Positions 17,475 to 26,701 of a stretch of DNA of 64,000 nucleotides are shown in pieces; position 1 is the stretch's first letter; each line of letters starts with the position of its first letter. Source of the DNA: Anaerolineae bacterium (GTDB taxonomy: Bacteria > Chloroflexota > Anaerolineae > Caldilineales > Caldilineaceae). The notes below the pieces were generated by a model. It searched no databases. It had not been told where the DNA came from and saw only the letters and a program-made list of their open reading frames with translations. The position numbers and the translations under genes were made by a program. The stretch is from the NCBI GenBank assembly GCA_030432295.1, contig JAUIHI010000021.1:1-64000 (forward strand). Reading direction: 5' to 3'.

Positions 17475-18761
17475 CTAGCGTTTCGCTACAGGCACATAAT
17501 CCCGGCCCCGCTCGCCCAGGTAAATCTGCCGCGGACGGGAAATCCGCTGTTCCGGATCGTCTACCATCTCGGCCCACTGGGCCAGCCAGCCGGGCGCGCG
17601 TCCCAGAGCAAAGAGCACCGGGAACATATCCACCGGGAAGCCCATGGCCTGGTAGATGATGCCGCTGTAGAAGTCCACATTCGGGTAGAGTTTGCGGGAT
17701 ACGAAGAAGTCGTCTTCCAGCGCGATCCGTTCCAGTTCGATCGCAATATCCAGCAGGGGATTGCGTCCGGTCACCTCAAAGACTTCGTGGGCGATCTTTT
17801 TGATGATGCGGGCGCGGGGGTCGTAGTTCTTGTAGACCCGGTGGCCGAAGCCCATCAGACGGACCTCCCGGTTTTTCACCCGTTCGATAAAGCTGGGAAT
17901 GTTGTCAACCGAGCCGATCTCCCGCAGCATCCGCAGCACGGCTTCATTCGCCCCGCCGTGGAGCGGTCCGTAGAGCGCCGCGGCCGCGCCGGCCATCGAG
18001 CTGTAGGGGTCGGCTTCGCTGGAACCGATGCTGCGCATGGCGCTGGTGGAGCAGTTCTGCTCGTGATCCGCGTGGAGAATGAAGAGGACATCCAGGGCGT
18101 GGGCCAACACCGGGTTGACTTCGTAGTTGCTCTGGCCCATAAAGTCGAGCATATAGAGGAAATTGCCCGCATAGCCCAGGGTGCTGTCTGGATAGTTGTA
18201 GGGGCGGCCAATTCGGTGGCGATAGGCGAAGGCGGCCACTGTGGGGAGTTTACCCAGAATCCGGTAAATCTGCTTCGTCCGCACTTCCGGGTCGTGGACC
18301 TGCTTGGACTCCGGGTGCAGGGTGGACATAGACGCAATCGTGCTGACCAGAATGCCCATTGGGTGGGCATCGTAGCGGAAGGTCTTGAGCAGGTCTGTCA
18401 GATTTTCGTGGATATAGGTGTGGCGCATAATGCGCTGTTCCCAGAAGGCCAGTTGATCCGCGGTGGGTAGTTCGCCGTAAATGAGCAGATAGGCTACTTC
18501 CAAAAAGCTGCTCTTTTCGGCCAATTGCTCGATGGGATAGCCCCGATACTCCAGGATGCCTTTGTCACCGTCGATAAAAGTGATATTGCTCTTGCACGAA
18601 GCGGTGTTGGTGAAGCCCGGATCGTAGGTCATCATTCCAAATTCATCTGCCTGCACTTTGATCTTGCGCAGGTCGATGGCGTTGATGGTTTCGTCCTGAA
18701 TCGGGACTTCGTAGGTCTCGCCTGTACGGTTGTCTGTGATAGTGAGGGAATTGTTGCTCAT
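17475..18761 (-). CDS. gltA: Citrate synthase
   Basis: 428 residues from the ATG at 18761 (MSNNSLTI), with AAGGAG upstream; a TTG two codons earlier is not needed. It has the full type I/II bacterial form with N-terminal DNRTGETYEVPI and ITFIDGDKGILEYRGYPIEQLA. Catalytic segments include ILHADHEQNCSTSAMR, LYGPLHGGANEAVL and GFGHRVYKNYDPRA. It condenses oxaloacetate and acetyl-CoA in the TCA cycle. A second, shorter citrate synthase homologue starts at 63284. Confidence 0.95.
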   Translation of the reverse strand: MSNNSLTITDNRTGETYEVPIQDETINAIDLRKIKVQADEFGMMTYDPGFTNTASCKSNITFIDGDKGILEYRGYPIEQLAEKSSFLEVAYLLIYGELPTADQLAFWEQRIMRHTYIHENLTDLLKTFRYDAHPMGILVSTIASMSTLHPESKQVHDPEVRTKQIYRILGKLPTVAAFAYRHRIGRPYNYPDSTLGYAGNFLYMLDFMGQSNYEVNPVLAHALDVLFILHADHEQNCSTSAMRSIGSSEADPYSSMAGAAAALYGPLHGGANEAVLRMLREIGSVDNIPSFIERVKNREVRLMGFGHRVYKNYDPRARIIKKIAHEVFEVTGRNPLLDIAIELERIALEDDFFVSRKLYPNVDFYSGIIYQAMGFPVDMFPVLFALGRAPGWLAQWAEMVDDPEQRISRPRQIYLGERGRDYVPVAKR

Positions 18762-18894
18762 TTGCAAGCTCCTTCGCTTGGCGTGGGAAGGGGGAGGATG
18801 GGTGTTGAAAGATCGATTGTAGGTGGGCAGTACCAGTTACCAGTAAACAGTTGTCGGTCGGTGTGCATACGGCCACAGGCCTGAAAAAGAGCTT

Positions 18895-18960
18895 GTATAC
18901 ACGGATTGATAAGAACGCAGATCAGCCTAAAAATCTGTGTTCTTTTCAATCCGTGTATAC
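18895..18960. repeat. Inverted repeat between citrate synthase and hflX
   Basis: GTATACACGGATTG (18895-18908) and CAATCCGTGTATAC (18947-18960) are perfect complements. The intervening arms AAGAACGCAGAT and ATCTGTGTTCTT are also nearly complementary. It may end hflX transcription on the minus strand. Confidence 0.6.
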
Positions 18961-18988
18961 AGAGAGAACTGATTACTGCTCACTTCTT

Positions 18989-20404
18989 TTACTCAAAGTA
19001 ACGCCGGAAACGTCCGGCCATCTCCACCGGCAGACGGCCCAGCATACGGGTTCCATCTTCGGTGTATTCCTCTGAATCCACGTGGCCGTATTCGTGGAAG
19101 CGGGAGACCAGCTCGCCCTGGGCATAGGGAATCAGCAGGCGCACAGGAACCATCGCCTGGCGCAGACGGCTCGCCACTGTTTCCAGCAGATCGTCGACGC
19201 CCTCGCCCCGCAGCGCGCTCATCAGCACAGTGTTGGGATAGGACTCCAACGCCTGGGCCAGCCGTGCCTGCACTTCGGGATCGTCCCGGTCCAGCAGATC
19301 GGCTTTGTTCAGCGCGGTGACCACCGGCTTGTCGCCAGCGCCCAACTCCTCCAGCACCTCTTCCACCGCGGCCACCTGCTCGTCTGCATTGGGGTGAGAG
19401 ACATCCACCACATGCACCAGCAGGTCGGCCTCGTTGATCTCTTCCAGCGTGGCCCGGAACGAAGCGACCAGCGCGGTGGGCAGCTTTTGGATAAAGCCGA
19501 CCGTATCGGTGAAGAGGGCCACGTGGCCGTTGGGCAGTTCTACCCGCCGGGTGGTGGGGTCCAGGGTAGCGAACAACTGGTCCTGGGCGGTCACACCCGC
19601 ATCGCTGATGGCGTTGAGGAATGTGCTCTTGCCCGCATTGGTATAGCCCACCACAGCCACCACCGGCGCGGCCGACTGGCGGCGCTTTTCCCGGTAGCGT
19701 TCCCGGTGGTTGCGGATGTCCTCCAACTGGCGTTTGAGATGGGCAATCCTTCGCCCGATCTCCCGCCGGTCCACCTCCAACTGGGTTTCGCCGGGGCCAC
19801 GCACACCCACGCCACCGCTGGCTCCACCCGCCCGCCCACCGGACTGTCGGGCCAGATGGGTCCAGGCTCGCGTAAGCCGGGGCAGCCGGTATTCGTATTG
19901 GGCCAACTCCACCTGCACAGAACCTTCTCGGGTCTTGGCGTGGCGGGCAAAGATGTCTAGAATCAGCGCGGTGCGGTCCAGCACTTTGATCTGTTCGCCC
20001 AGTTCCCGCTCCAGTTGGCGCTGCTGCCGGGGCGAAAGTTCTTCATCGAAGAGCACCACATTCACGCCGGTCTCCGCCACCAGCAGCTTCAGCTCCTCCA
20101 CTTTGCCGGAACCGATGAATGTGGCCGGGTTGGGATGGGCCAGCCGTTGGGTCAACTGACCGCACACTTCCAGCCCCGCGGTGTCGGCCAGCAGCGCCAG
20201 TTCGGTCAGGGAGTCTTCGATACTGAGCAGTCCCGGCTCGCCGTCAAATTCGACGCCGACCAGCACTGCGCTTTCGCCGGGCCTGTCCGTCAGGATCAGC
20301 CCGGTGTCGTCCCGCACAGTCGAACCAACGGCGATCACCGCGCCGCCGTAACTGTCCACTTGGGTCATACCGCCTGCGCGGTTTTCGTGATTGGCATTTG
20401 CCAT
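18989..20404 (-). CDS. hflX: GTPase HflX
   Basis: 471 residues with standard HflX layout. The N-terminal subdomain has GSGKVEEL and VLFDEELSPRQQRQLE, followed by the glycine-rich linker GGVGVRGPGETQLE. The G domain has G1 GYTNAGKST, the G3 region FTDTVGFIQKLP, and G4 NKAD. HflX binds the large ribosomal subunit and splits stalled or heat-damaged ribosomes using GTP. It stands alone here. The ATG at 20404 has only a weak GAG site; the first 18 residues are poorly conserved in type. Confidence 0.95.
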   Translation of the reverse strand: MANANHENRAGGMTQVDSYGGAVIAVGSTVRDDTGLILTDRPGESAVLVGVEFDGEPGLLSIEDSLTELALLADTAGLEVCGQLTQRLAHPNPATFIGSGKVEELKLLVAETGVNVVLFDEELSPRQQRQLERELGEQIKVLDRTALILDIFARHAKTREGSVQVELAQYEYRLPRLTRAWTHLARQSGGRAGGASGGVGVRGPGETQLEVDRREIGRRIAHLKRQLEDIRNHRERYREKRRQSAAPVVAVVGYTNAGKSTFLNAISDAGVTAQDQLFATLDPTTRRVELPNGHVALFTDTVGFIQKLPTALVASFRATLEEINEADLLVHVVDVSHPNADEQVAAVEEVLEELGAGDKPVVTALNKADLLDRDDPEVQARLAQALESYPNTVLMSALRGEGVDDLLETVASRLRQAMVPVRLLIPYAQGELVSRFHEYGHVDSEEYTEDGTRMLGRLPVEMAGRFRRYFE

Positions 20405-20549
20405 AGATATGTCTCAATTCTTTGCAGCATCGCCCGCATTGGCGAGTGGGGTACGATGACGTTTCATGCGGATTGACAGGGATTGGGAATTCAATCCCAA
20501 CCCATTGACTTGCGACTCAATTTCTCTCGCTTATTCTATCCACATTTCA

Positions 20550-21617
20550 TCACCGTTCCATTACTGCAATATAGCGGCTCTCCACCCAGCCGGGCGACGG
20601 CTCGACTACCTGTCGCCACTGCCCATCTGCGCTGAGAGCTACCAAAACGAGGGTTTGCCCGGCCACCAGTGTTTCGACGGCGGACGCATCGCTGCGGGGT
20701 TCGTCACGAATGACAGAGCCAGCCTGAATGACCTTGCCCAGGCCGGGCTGCAGATAGCGACCGGCAAAGGTCACAAATTCGTTGCTGACCCACCCGTCCA
20801 CAGGCGCTGCAATGTGGGACCAGCCGCCGTCTTCGCTGAAGCCATCCACAGTCACTGCTGCGCCCAAGGGGCCGACTTTGCCCACCACATCCGACGTCAA
20901 GTCCGGGGCAGCCCGCACATTGAGCAGGTCGGCCTCGATGCGTGCTTCCTGGGGTGGCGGGTAGCGTTGGGCCAGGGCTGTGGCTGCGCTGGCTGGGGAA
21001 GGGGGCTGCCAGCTTTCGGCAACCGTTTCAGATTCCCCCATCCAGGCCAAAACGTCCAGCTTTGCCAGCCAGCCACTTTGCCAGGCAAACCCCGCACCGG
21101 CCAGAAGAATGGCTACCAGCATAAATCCTATCGATAGCTGCCTCCATTGTACACCATTTCGGCCAAAAAAGGATCGTCTGTTATCGCCGCGATAGGTATC
21201 GGCTCGATAGGCGGGTGCACGGCTATCCGCCTGGGGATGCAGCCGTTGCCCCACAGCTTTCCACAGAGAATGCCAGAGGCCGAGCAGCCAACTCTGATAG
21301 ACAGGCACGGCCCGCACATTCAGGGCGTCGGCCCAGGCATCCACAGCCCAGGCCGCGGCTTCGGCAGAAAAGGCGTAGCGATTCTGCAACTGGCGAGCCA
21401 AGCGCTGACGCAGTGCGCCAGCGGCCTGTTGCCCGGTCAGTCGGGTCAGTTCGGCCAGAATCCCGGAGCGCTGGGCGTGGATAAGAACGAAAATCTCCGT
21501 CTCGTGTTGGCCGCACAGATCGGAGAGAAGGGCTTCTGTGCGCTGGGGATCACCGATCAGCCCTGGCCCGTATTGGCGCAGCAGGCTTTGAAGTTGGCGG
21601 CGGGGCTGGGGGTGCAT
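20550..21617 (-). CDS. SH3-domain membrane protein at the end of the TerY-P-like operon
   Basis: 355 residues. The first ~125 are helical (LLRQYGPGLIGDPQRTEALLSDL, AAGALRQRLARQLQNRY) and resemble the N-terminal helical module seen in several Chloroflexi signalling proteins. One transmembrane helix lies near 158-178 (LSIGFMLVAILLAGAGFAW). The outer part has two bacterial SH3 (SH3b) repeats: LLNVRAAPDLTSDVVGKV...GGWSHIAAPVDGWV and GSVIRDEPRSDASAVETL...GQWRQVVEPSPGWV. Its start lies 3 nt after the kinase stop, so the two are coupled. It could be a phosphorylation target of the operon's kinase. Confidence 0.75.
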   Translation of the reverse strand: MHPQPRRQLQSLLRQYGPGLIGDPQRTEALLSDLCGQHETEIFVLIHAQRSGILAELTRLTGQQAAGALRQRLARQLQNRYAFSAEAAAWAVDAWADALNVRAVPVYQSWLLGLWHSLWKAVGQRLHPQADSRAPAYRADTYRGDNRRSFFGRNGVQWRQLSIGFMLVAILLAGAGFAWQSGWLAKLDVLAWMGESETVAESWQPPSPASAATALAQRYPPPQEARIEADLLNVRAAPDLTSDVVGKVGPLGAAVTVDGFSEDGGWSHIAAPVDGWVSNEFVTFAGRYLQPGLGKVIQAGSVIRDEPRSDASAVETLVAGQTLVLVALSADGQWRQVVEPSPGWVESRYIAVMER

Positions 21618-21620
21618 AGG

Positions 21621-22970
21621 CTAAAAGCGGATTTCGCCTTCCCGGTGGCCAAAGTGGATTCGGGTCCCAGAGGCGAGGGTGACAGTCTGTCCGGCCAGCA
21701 CATCGAAAGTCGTGCCGTCCTGTTCCCGGCTCACCCACTTTTCGCCGGTCAAATTTTGCAGCCCCCAAATCTGGGGATTGCGGGGATGTTGGACGACCTT
21801 CGCCACCGGCGAGCGGAAGTTGTACTGTTCCCGCTCGTCCAGGTGGTGGGGAAAGAGCCGGGTGTCGTGGTTGAGCAGAACAATCTCCCGATTCAGCCGC
21901 ATTCGGGGCGGCAGTTGGGGGATGCGGTTGCACGACCAGCAGGGGTTGGGCGATCCGCCGTTGGCGCGCACGGCCTCGCTGTCATAGAAATTCTCCGCGC
22001 CGCAGTGGGTGCAATAGTAGATCGAATCCCGCAGGCGCACCAGACCGGCCCGCCACTCGCTCTCCCGCACCCGTCCGTGGCTGGCGTCACGAATTCCGGC
22101 AGTAAAGGAGCGGGTGAAAAACTCGCGCAGAAAGGCCGGATAGAGAGGCCAGAGGGCCAGCGCGTTGTCGTGATAGCCGGGCAGAGGACGGTTGCGGTCG
22201 TCGGTCGGGTCGAAGATGAAAATCGGTTCGTCCCCGTAAAGCCGGGTCATGGCGGGCAGATCGAAGCAGCGGATGTCGGCCTCTCGCGCCCCTTCCAACG
22301 GGTGGTGGTTCATCAGCATATAAAATAGCAGCACGGCCAACGAAAACAGATCGGTCTGGCTGCTGGGCAGCGCATCCCCTCGCACTATCTCCGGGGCCAT
22401 AAAACGGGCCGTGCCGCCGATACCGCCGCCTGCCTTGCGGTCGATCCCCACATTGTCGTTGTCGCAGATGCGCACTTCACCGGTTTTGGGGTCGAAGAAG
22501 ACATTGCCAAAAGAGATGTCCCGGTAGCAGAGTCCTTTGGCGTGGAGCAGAAAATAGCTCTGGGCCAGCTCAAAGCCAGCCGTGACCAGTGAACGGAAGC
22601 TGGGGTTGACCCGGCGCATGACCAGATCGACGATACCGGAAAAGCGTTTCTCGCGCAGGGGCATTAGATAGCCGAAGCCCGCCACCTCTCCGCTGCGCAC
22701 CAACTCCTGGGGCCAGAGAAAACGGTCGCTGGGCGGCCCGGCTGCGATGGCGTCGCTCAGCCGCTGCTCCAATTGCCGATCTTGGCCCAGATAGTGGGGA
22801 TAGAACCATTTGAGAGCGACCGGTGTCTGGGAGTGGCCTTTGGCCGGGTCGCCCAGATGGGCCGCGTAGACCTCGCCCTGTCCCCCGCCGCCGATCAGGT
22901 GATCAACGGTGCAAAGGGTCTGGGAGGTCTGGGTGCGTACGGTTTGGTTGGGTTTGAGGAGTTGGTTCAT
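21621..22970 (-). CDS. Ser/Thr protein kinase with zinc ribbon and FHA-like tail (TerY-P kinase)
   Basis: 449 residues. The kinase fold has a glycine loop GGGGQGEVY, the lysine in ALKWFYP, a catalytic loop CYRDISFGNVFF (Asp, with Asn three positions on), CDNDNVG in the DFG position, and an FMAPE activation end. From about residue 320 a zinc ribbon follows (YYCTHCGAENF, PCWSCNRIP). The tail (WGLQNLTGEKWVS, LASGTRIHFG) resembles an FHA-like beta domain. This layout fits the kinases of TerY-P triads (vWA, PP2C, kinase), a phosphorylation circuit found near tellurite/stress systems. The HNH gene ends 7 nt upstream. Confidence 0.85.
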   Translation of the reverse strand: MNQLLKPNQTVRTQTSQTLCTVDHLIGGGGQGEVYAAHLGDPAKGHSQTPVALKWFYPHYLGQDRQLEQRLSDAIAAGPPSDRFLWPQELVRSGEVAGFGYLMPLREKRFSGIVDLVMRRVNPSFRSLVTAGFELAQSYFLLHAKGLCYRDISFGNVFFDPKTGEVRICDNDNVGIDRKAGGGIGGTARFMAPEIVRGDALPSSQTDLFSLAVLLFYMLMNHHPLEGAREADIRCFDLPAMTRLYGDEPIFIFDPTDDRNRPLPGYHDNALALWPLYPAFLREFFTRSFTAGIRDASHGRVRESEWRAGLVRLRDSIYYCTHCGAENFYDSEAVRANGGSPNPCWSCNRIPQLPPRMRLNREIVLLNHDTRLFPHHLDEREQYNFRSPVAKVVQHPRNPQIWGLQNLTGEKWVSREQDGTTFDVLAGQTVTLASGTRIHFGHREGEIRF

Positions 22971-22977
22971 ACAAACT

Positions 22978-23397
22978 TCAATCTGTGGGAGGATGCCATC
23001 CGCCGATTACCCACCGGCGACGCGCTTTGACGACGGTTTCGTTGTTCATTTGCAGCTCTTCGACCGTTGCACGACCACACGCCGTTTTGCCAAGTATGAG
23101 GGTGCCACTTGCATCCCAAGAAAAATGTTCGCTCCAGCGTTGGCGCAGTGGGTGAAATATAGCGACTTCGGTCAAAGTCTGCGGATCAAAACTGTACTGC
23201 TTGGCTGCTTTGTGGCTGTTACAAGAAAAACAGACCTGACAAAGATTTTCGGCTACACTCAATCCACCTGCGCTTTCAGGTACGATATGATCCATGTGCA
23301 TTGCCTGACCAGAATTATTTTCGGTGGAGTGGCAATACGCACATCTTCCCCTATCTCTGGCGCGTACCCACAAACGCAGGGCAGGAGGGACGGACAT
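22978..23397 (-). CDS. HNH endonuclease
   Basis: 139 residues with a clear HNH motif: RDRGRCAYCHS, then MHMDHIVPESAGG, NLCQVCFSCNSHKA (two CxxC zinc pairs, the catalytic DH and a downstream Asn/His). The C-terminal part (FDPQTLTEVAIFHPLRQRW, NNETVVKARRRW) is typical of stand-alone prokaryotic HNH proteins that pair with a small upstream partner. Its ATG overlaps the stop of that partner (TGATG), so translation is coupled. It likely cleaves DNA. A toxin-antitoxin-like or defence role is inferred from the pairing. Confidence 0.88.
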   Translation of the reverse strand: MSVPPALRLWVRARDRGRCAYCHSTENNSGQAMHMDHIVPESAGGLSVAENLCQVCFSCNSHKAAKQYSFDPQTLTEVAIFHPLRQRWSEHFSWDASGTLILGKTACGRATVEELQMNNETVVKARRRWVIGGWHPPTD

Positions 23398-23819
23398 CAG
23401 ATGATTTCCGGGGCGGACTCGGGGAAGACTTTGTATCCACGCAAGGCAAGCAGCCGCATAGCTTCAGCTTTGCGCAGCATAAACTGATAAGAAAAGTCCA
23501 GCAGCCGATCCAATTCGATCTGTTCATCCGGCGTCAGCGGACGCGTCTTCTGAAGCATAGCCAATTCTTCGAGTTTGGTCTGTCTCTCTATATCGACAAA
23601 AGCGAATGCAATGGAGCGCAACTCCTCATCCGATTTCAGGGCGAAAACTGTCAGCTCAGCCCGTTGACTGGGCGATAAATCGTCTTCCAGCGGAGGCAAC
23701 AGACGGCCAATGGATTGGGTGAAAACAGCTTCGATCGACAGGGAAGATGCGTCTGCGGTTTCTTGTGCCCGTTGAAAAACAGCTTCTGGCAGGGTAAGTG
23801 TAATTGTTCGATCTGTCAT
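23397..23819 (-). CDS. RHH-like small protein paired with the HNH nuclease
   Basis: 140 residues from the ATG at 23819 (MTDRTITLTL), preceded by AAAGGAAAAG. The first ~50 residues follow a ribbon-helix-helix pattern (beta strand TITLTLPE, then VFQRAQETADASSLSIEAVFTQSI). The C-terminal part is helical (SEELRS-like, LTPDEQIELDRLL, FMLRKAEAMRLLALRGYKV). Proteins of this type commonly precede HNH genes in cyanobacteria and Chloroflexi. An antitoxin or repressor role is a reasonable inference but is not shown. Confidence 0.7.
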   Translation of the reverse strand: MTDRTITLTLPEAVFQRAQETADASSLSIEAVFTQSIGRLLPPLEDDLSPSQRAELTVFALKSDEELRSIAFAFVDIERQTKLEELAMLQKTRPLTPDEQIELDRLLDFSYQFMLRKAEAMRLLALRGYKVFPESAPEII

Positions 23820-23888
23820 CAGTCTTTTCCTTTCCCCTATTCCAACAGATAATACCCGCAGTGTAGCATATCCGTTCTGCCATCGCAA

Positions 23889-24770
23889 TCACTCGGACAA
23901 ATGCAGCGCCAGCGCCACCGAAATATCATCCCCGCTGCCAGCGGCGGAGGTCTGGGCCAGCCAGTCGGGGAGCGCTTCGCCCACCGCGGCCAGCCCATCA
24001 GCGCGGATCGCCGCCAGCAGATCGGCCCCCACCTGCTCAAAGGATGCGCCATCCACAAAAGAGTTGGCGTAGCCGTCGGTGGAGAGGAGTACCAATGCAG
24101 GTGGCTCGCCCAGCACCGGCTGAAAAGCCAACCGCACACTCTCTGCGGTGTTTGCCATACACAGGGAAGTCGTCTCGTTGCCCAGCAGACGGGCATCGGC
24201 AGGCAGGGCTGGGCGACTGATTGTTCCATCCCCGGCGACGGTCAAAATATCGCCGTCGCCCAGTTGCAGGTAAAGGTGAAACTGTTCGGTAAGCAGGCAG
24301 GCAATGAGCGTCGCGCCGTAGGGGGTGAGGGAGTCGGCAGGTTCTTCCGTCCCCTTTGCGGAAAGCAGGCTGAGTTCGGCTGGGGCGAAGGGGTAGCGGC
24401 GGGTGAAATGCTGCACCCGCTCCTGCCAGGAACGCACCAGCACTTTGGGCAGCCACTCGTCGCAGATGCGCTTGAGTTGTGTCAGGTCTGGTGGAACACC
24501 CGGTTGAATCAGCCGAGACAGCAGGTCCCGGGCCAGGACGCGCAGGGCGATCTTCACCGCATAGGCAGCGCCGATGTGGCTGCGAGTATAGGCCGCGCTC
24601 CCGTGCCCGTCGGCCACAGCCAACACCAGGGGCAGGCGGCCCGGCTGCGCTTGCCAGATGGCTGTCGCGTCCTGGTTGGCCGCGCCGCTGCGGATGTGGG
24701 CCGCGCCGCGCACGCTGGCACGGAGCGCTTGCCAGCCTTCGACAGGCGCAACACCTTCCCTACCAGACAT
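23889..24770 (-). CDS. PP2C-family protein phosphatase (TerY-P phosphatase)
   Basis: 293 residues from the ATG at 24770 (MSGREGVAP), overlapping the vWA gene by 11 nt; a longer frame starts at 24815. PP2C motifs are visible: AANQDA near the N-terminus, AVADGHGSAAYTRSHIGA (metal-binding Asp/Gly), GATLIACLL, LQLGDGDIL, LLSTDGYANSF and GDDISVALAL (metal-binding Asp). It removes phosphate from Ser/Thr using Mg/Mn, and presumably reverses the operon kinase. The next gene starts 69 nt downstream. Confidence 0.9.
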   Translation of the reverse strand: MSGREGVAPVEGWQALRASVRGAAHIRSGAANQDATAIWQAQPGRLPLVLAVADGHGSAAYTRSHIGAAYAVKIALRVLARDLLSRLIQPGVPPDLTQLKRICDEWLPKVLVRSWQERVQHFTRRYPFAPAELSLLSAKGTEEPADSLTPYGATLIACLLTEQFHLYLQLGDGDILTVAGDGTISRPALPADARLLGNETTSLCMANTAESVRLAFQPVLGEPPALVLLSTDGYANSFVDGASFEQVGADLLAAIRADGLAAVGEALPDWLAQTSAAGSGDDISVALALHLSE

Positions 24771-25467
24771 CGGTAGCGTCCGGCGCTGCCTCCGGCACGG
24801 GGGGCAGAGGGACATTTGTGGTGGGCGACGCGTCCAGCGTCTGGCTGGCCGGGGACGAGGCTGATTGGAGGACAGCCGTGGAGACCCATTTGATGTAGCG
24901 TACCAGACTCTCCGCGTTGTTGGCTTGCAGGGGTTCCAGTTCCGGGTGGCCGATGAAACGCTGGAGGGTGGCTTTGTCCGCGTCGTCGCCGATGGCGATG
25001 GCGATGCGCACGGCCTTTGTGCCCCAGGGCTTCTCCATCAGCGCGCGCAGCCCCCCGCTGAAATCGTCGGTGGGCTTGCCGTCGGAGACCAGCACCAGCA
25101 CCGGCGGCAGGGCACGGGCGGGCATCGCCGTCACGTCCAACTGCTCGGCCACCAGTTGCAGGGCCTTGCCCATATCGGTCACGCCGTCGGCCTCCAAATC
25201 CTCCCAGCGGAACTGTTCCATCGGTGTGGCTTTCGCCACATGCCACTGGCTACCGTTGGAAAACTTGACCGCCCGCACCAGCACCTGTGCGTTGGGGTTC
25301 TCATTCGCCACCGCCACCATATGGGGAATGGCCTCGCGGATGGCGTTGTTGAGGGCCTGGATTTTACCCCGCTGCCCCATTGAACCGGAGCAGTCGGCGA
25401 TCCAGATAAAGTGTAGCGGGCGGCTGGAGAGCGCGCCGCCTGGGAGTTTTCGTTCCATCTCTTCCAT
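24760..25467 (-). CDS. von Willebrand factor A protein, TerY-like
   Basis: 235 residues from the ATG at 25467, with AAGGCGG 6 nt upstream. The MIDAS metal site is complete: IADCSGSMGQRGKI (DxSxS), the T in GVTDMGKAL, and VSDGKPTDDF (Asp). The segment LNNAIREAIPHMVAVANENPNAQV is typical of TerY. The last ~35 residues are a disordered Ser/Pro/Ala tail. TerY-type vWA proteins act with a PP2C and a kinase in the TerY-P triad. This is the first gene of the operon. Confidence 0.88.
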   Translation of the reverse strand: MEEMERKLPGGALSSRPLHFIWIADCSGSMGQRGKIQALNNAIREAIPHMVAVANENPNAQVLVRAVKFSNGSQWHVAKATPMEQFRWEDLEADGVTDMGKALQLVAEQLDVTAMPARALPPVLVLVSDGKPTDDFSGGLRALMEKPWGTKAVRIAIAIGDDADKATLQRFIGHPELEPLQANNAESLVRYIKWVSTAVLQSASSPASQTLDASPTTNVPLPPVPEAAPDATDVW

Positions 25468-25499
25468 TCGATACCGCCTTTTCTATTCTCAAAATGGTC

Positions 25500-25704
25500 A
25501 CTGATGAACACTGATAAACACGGATAGGCACTGACAAAACCCGCCCGATCTGCGTCATCAGCGTTCTAGTCCTGACTCCATTGCAAAAAGGTCAAATTCT
25601 CCCGCAGAGTCGCAGAGGCGCAGAGAACTTCAGGTCAGAACCCTGCTTTTATCAGAGTTCATCAGTGTTTATCAGTGGCGCAAATGGCTTTTTGCAGGAG
25701 AGTC
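25500..25704. repeat. Nested inverted repeat, CTGCAAAAA family
   Basis: The outer arms are TGATGAACACTGATAAACAC (from 25502) and the complementary TTCATCAGTGTTTATCAG near 25656-25676. The inner/overlapping arms are GACTCCATTGCAAAAAG (25573) and CTTTTTGCAGGAGAGTC (ending ~25704). It fills the 241-nt gap between the vWA and mevalonate decarboxylase genes, where no coding signal was seen. Confidence 0.6.
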
Positions 25705-25708
25705 ATTC

Positions 25709-26701
25709 CTAAATCAGATGTTCATCCAGCAGTTGGGGGCCGGGGCCGGGACGGCTGGTGATAATCCGCTCCACACTACGCAGCGAACCCAGCCGGGTTT
25801 CCACTTCCAGCGCGGTCTCAGCCTCGCAGATCAGATGGACATTCGGCCCAGCGTCAATCGTAAAGTAGACGGCCAGCCCGTCCTCCTCCCGCCAGCGGCG
25901 CACAGCCTGGAGAATTTCCAATGTCCCTGGCTGCCAGTAGAGCAGACTGGGCGTGCTGGTCATCATCACACTGTGCATAGCCAGCGCATCCAGTTCGATG
26001 ACCGGGCCGAGGCGGTGGAGGTCCCGTTCGGCGATGGCCGCCCGCACTTCCGCCAGCCAGCCGTCCACCTGGGCGATGCGCCCATCCAGCAGCGGGCTGG
26101 TCTTGGCCAGCAGATGGCCCCCCGCGCTGCTCAGTTTCTTCTCTTCGCCGCTGACCACCGCCACCACATCCCACAGGTCCCAGTGTTCCGGGCCGTGGAG
26201 AGGGAAGGCGACGCTCGTTTCGTCGCTGTCGCCCTGCGCCCATTCCACAAAGCCGCCGAAGAGGCTGCGGCTGGCGGATCCGCTGGAACGGCGGGCGATG
26301 GCCGAGAGCCGGGTGGCGTCCAGTTCCAGCCCCAGGGCCGCGCAACCGGCCACTGTCAGCGCGGCGAAACCGCTGGCCGAGCTGGCGATGCCCGACGCGG
26401 TGGGGAAGTTGTTTTCGCTCGTCACCCAGGCCCGCCACTCTACCCCGGCCAGATCGCGCAGAATGTCCAGATGGCGGGTCAGCCGCTGGCTACGCGCAGT
26501 TGATTGGGTTGCACCGTCCAGCACAAAGACATCCCGTTCCAGCACCCCCGTATCGTCCCAGGCCACCGTTGTCGTCGTGTGGGCGTCGGCCAGGGTCATA
26601 CTGATGGAATTGCTGAGGGGGATATTGAGTGTCTCGTCGGCCACGCCCCAATATTTGATAAAAGCGATGTTGCTGCCGACCCGGGCAGTGGCGATGCTCA
26701 T
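25709..26701 (-). CDS. mvaD: Diphosphomevalonate decarboxylase family (GHMP kinase fold)
   Basis: 330 residues. Family motifs: NIAFIKYWG near the N-terminus, [30 protein letters not shown] (phosphate-binding loop), [18 protein letters not shown], and [12 protein letters not shown] near the C-terminus. It decarboxylates a mevalonate phosphate to give an isoprenoid precursor. In Roseiflexus (also Chloroflexi) a close relative acts on phosphomevalonate rather than the diphosphate, so the exact substrate is uncertain. It overlaps by 4 nt the small gene before it. Confidence 0.9.
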   Translation of the reverse strand: MSIATARVGSNIAFIKYWGVADETLNIPLSNSISMTLADAHTTTTVAWDDTGVLERDVFVLDGATQSTARSQRLTRHLDILRDLAGVEWRAWVTSENNFPTASGIASSASGFAALTVAGCAALGLELDATRLSAIARRSSGSASRSLFGGFVEWAQGDSDETSVAFPLHGPEHWDLWDVVAVVSGEEKKLSSAGGHLLAKTSPLLDGRIAQVDGWLAEVRAAIAERDLHRLGPVIELDALAMHSVMMTSTPSLLYWQPGTLEILQAVRRWREEDGLAVYFTIDAGPNVHLICEAETALEVETRLGSLRSVERIITSRPGPGPQLLDEHLI

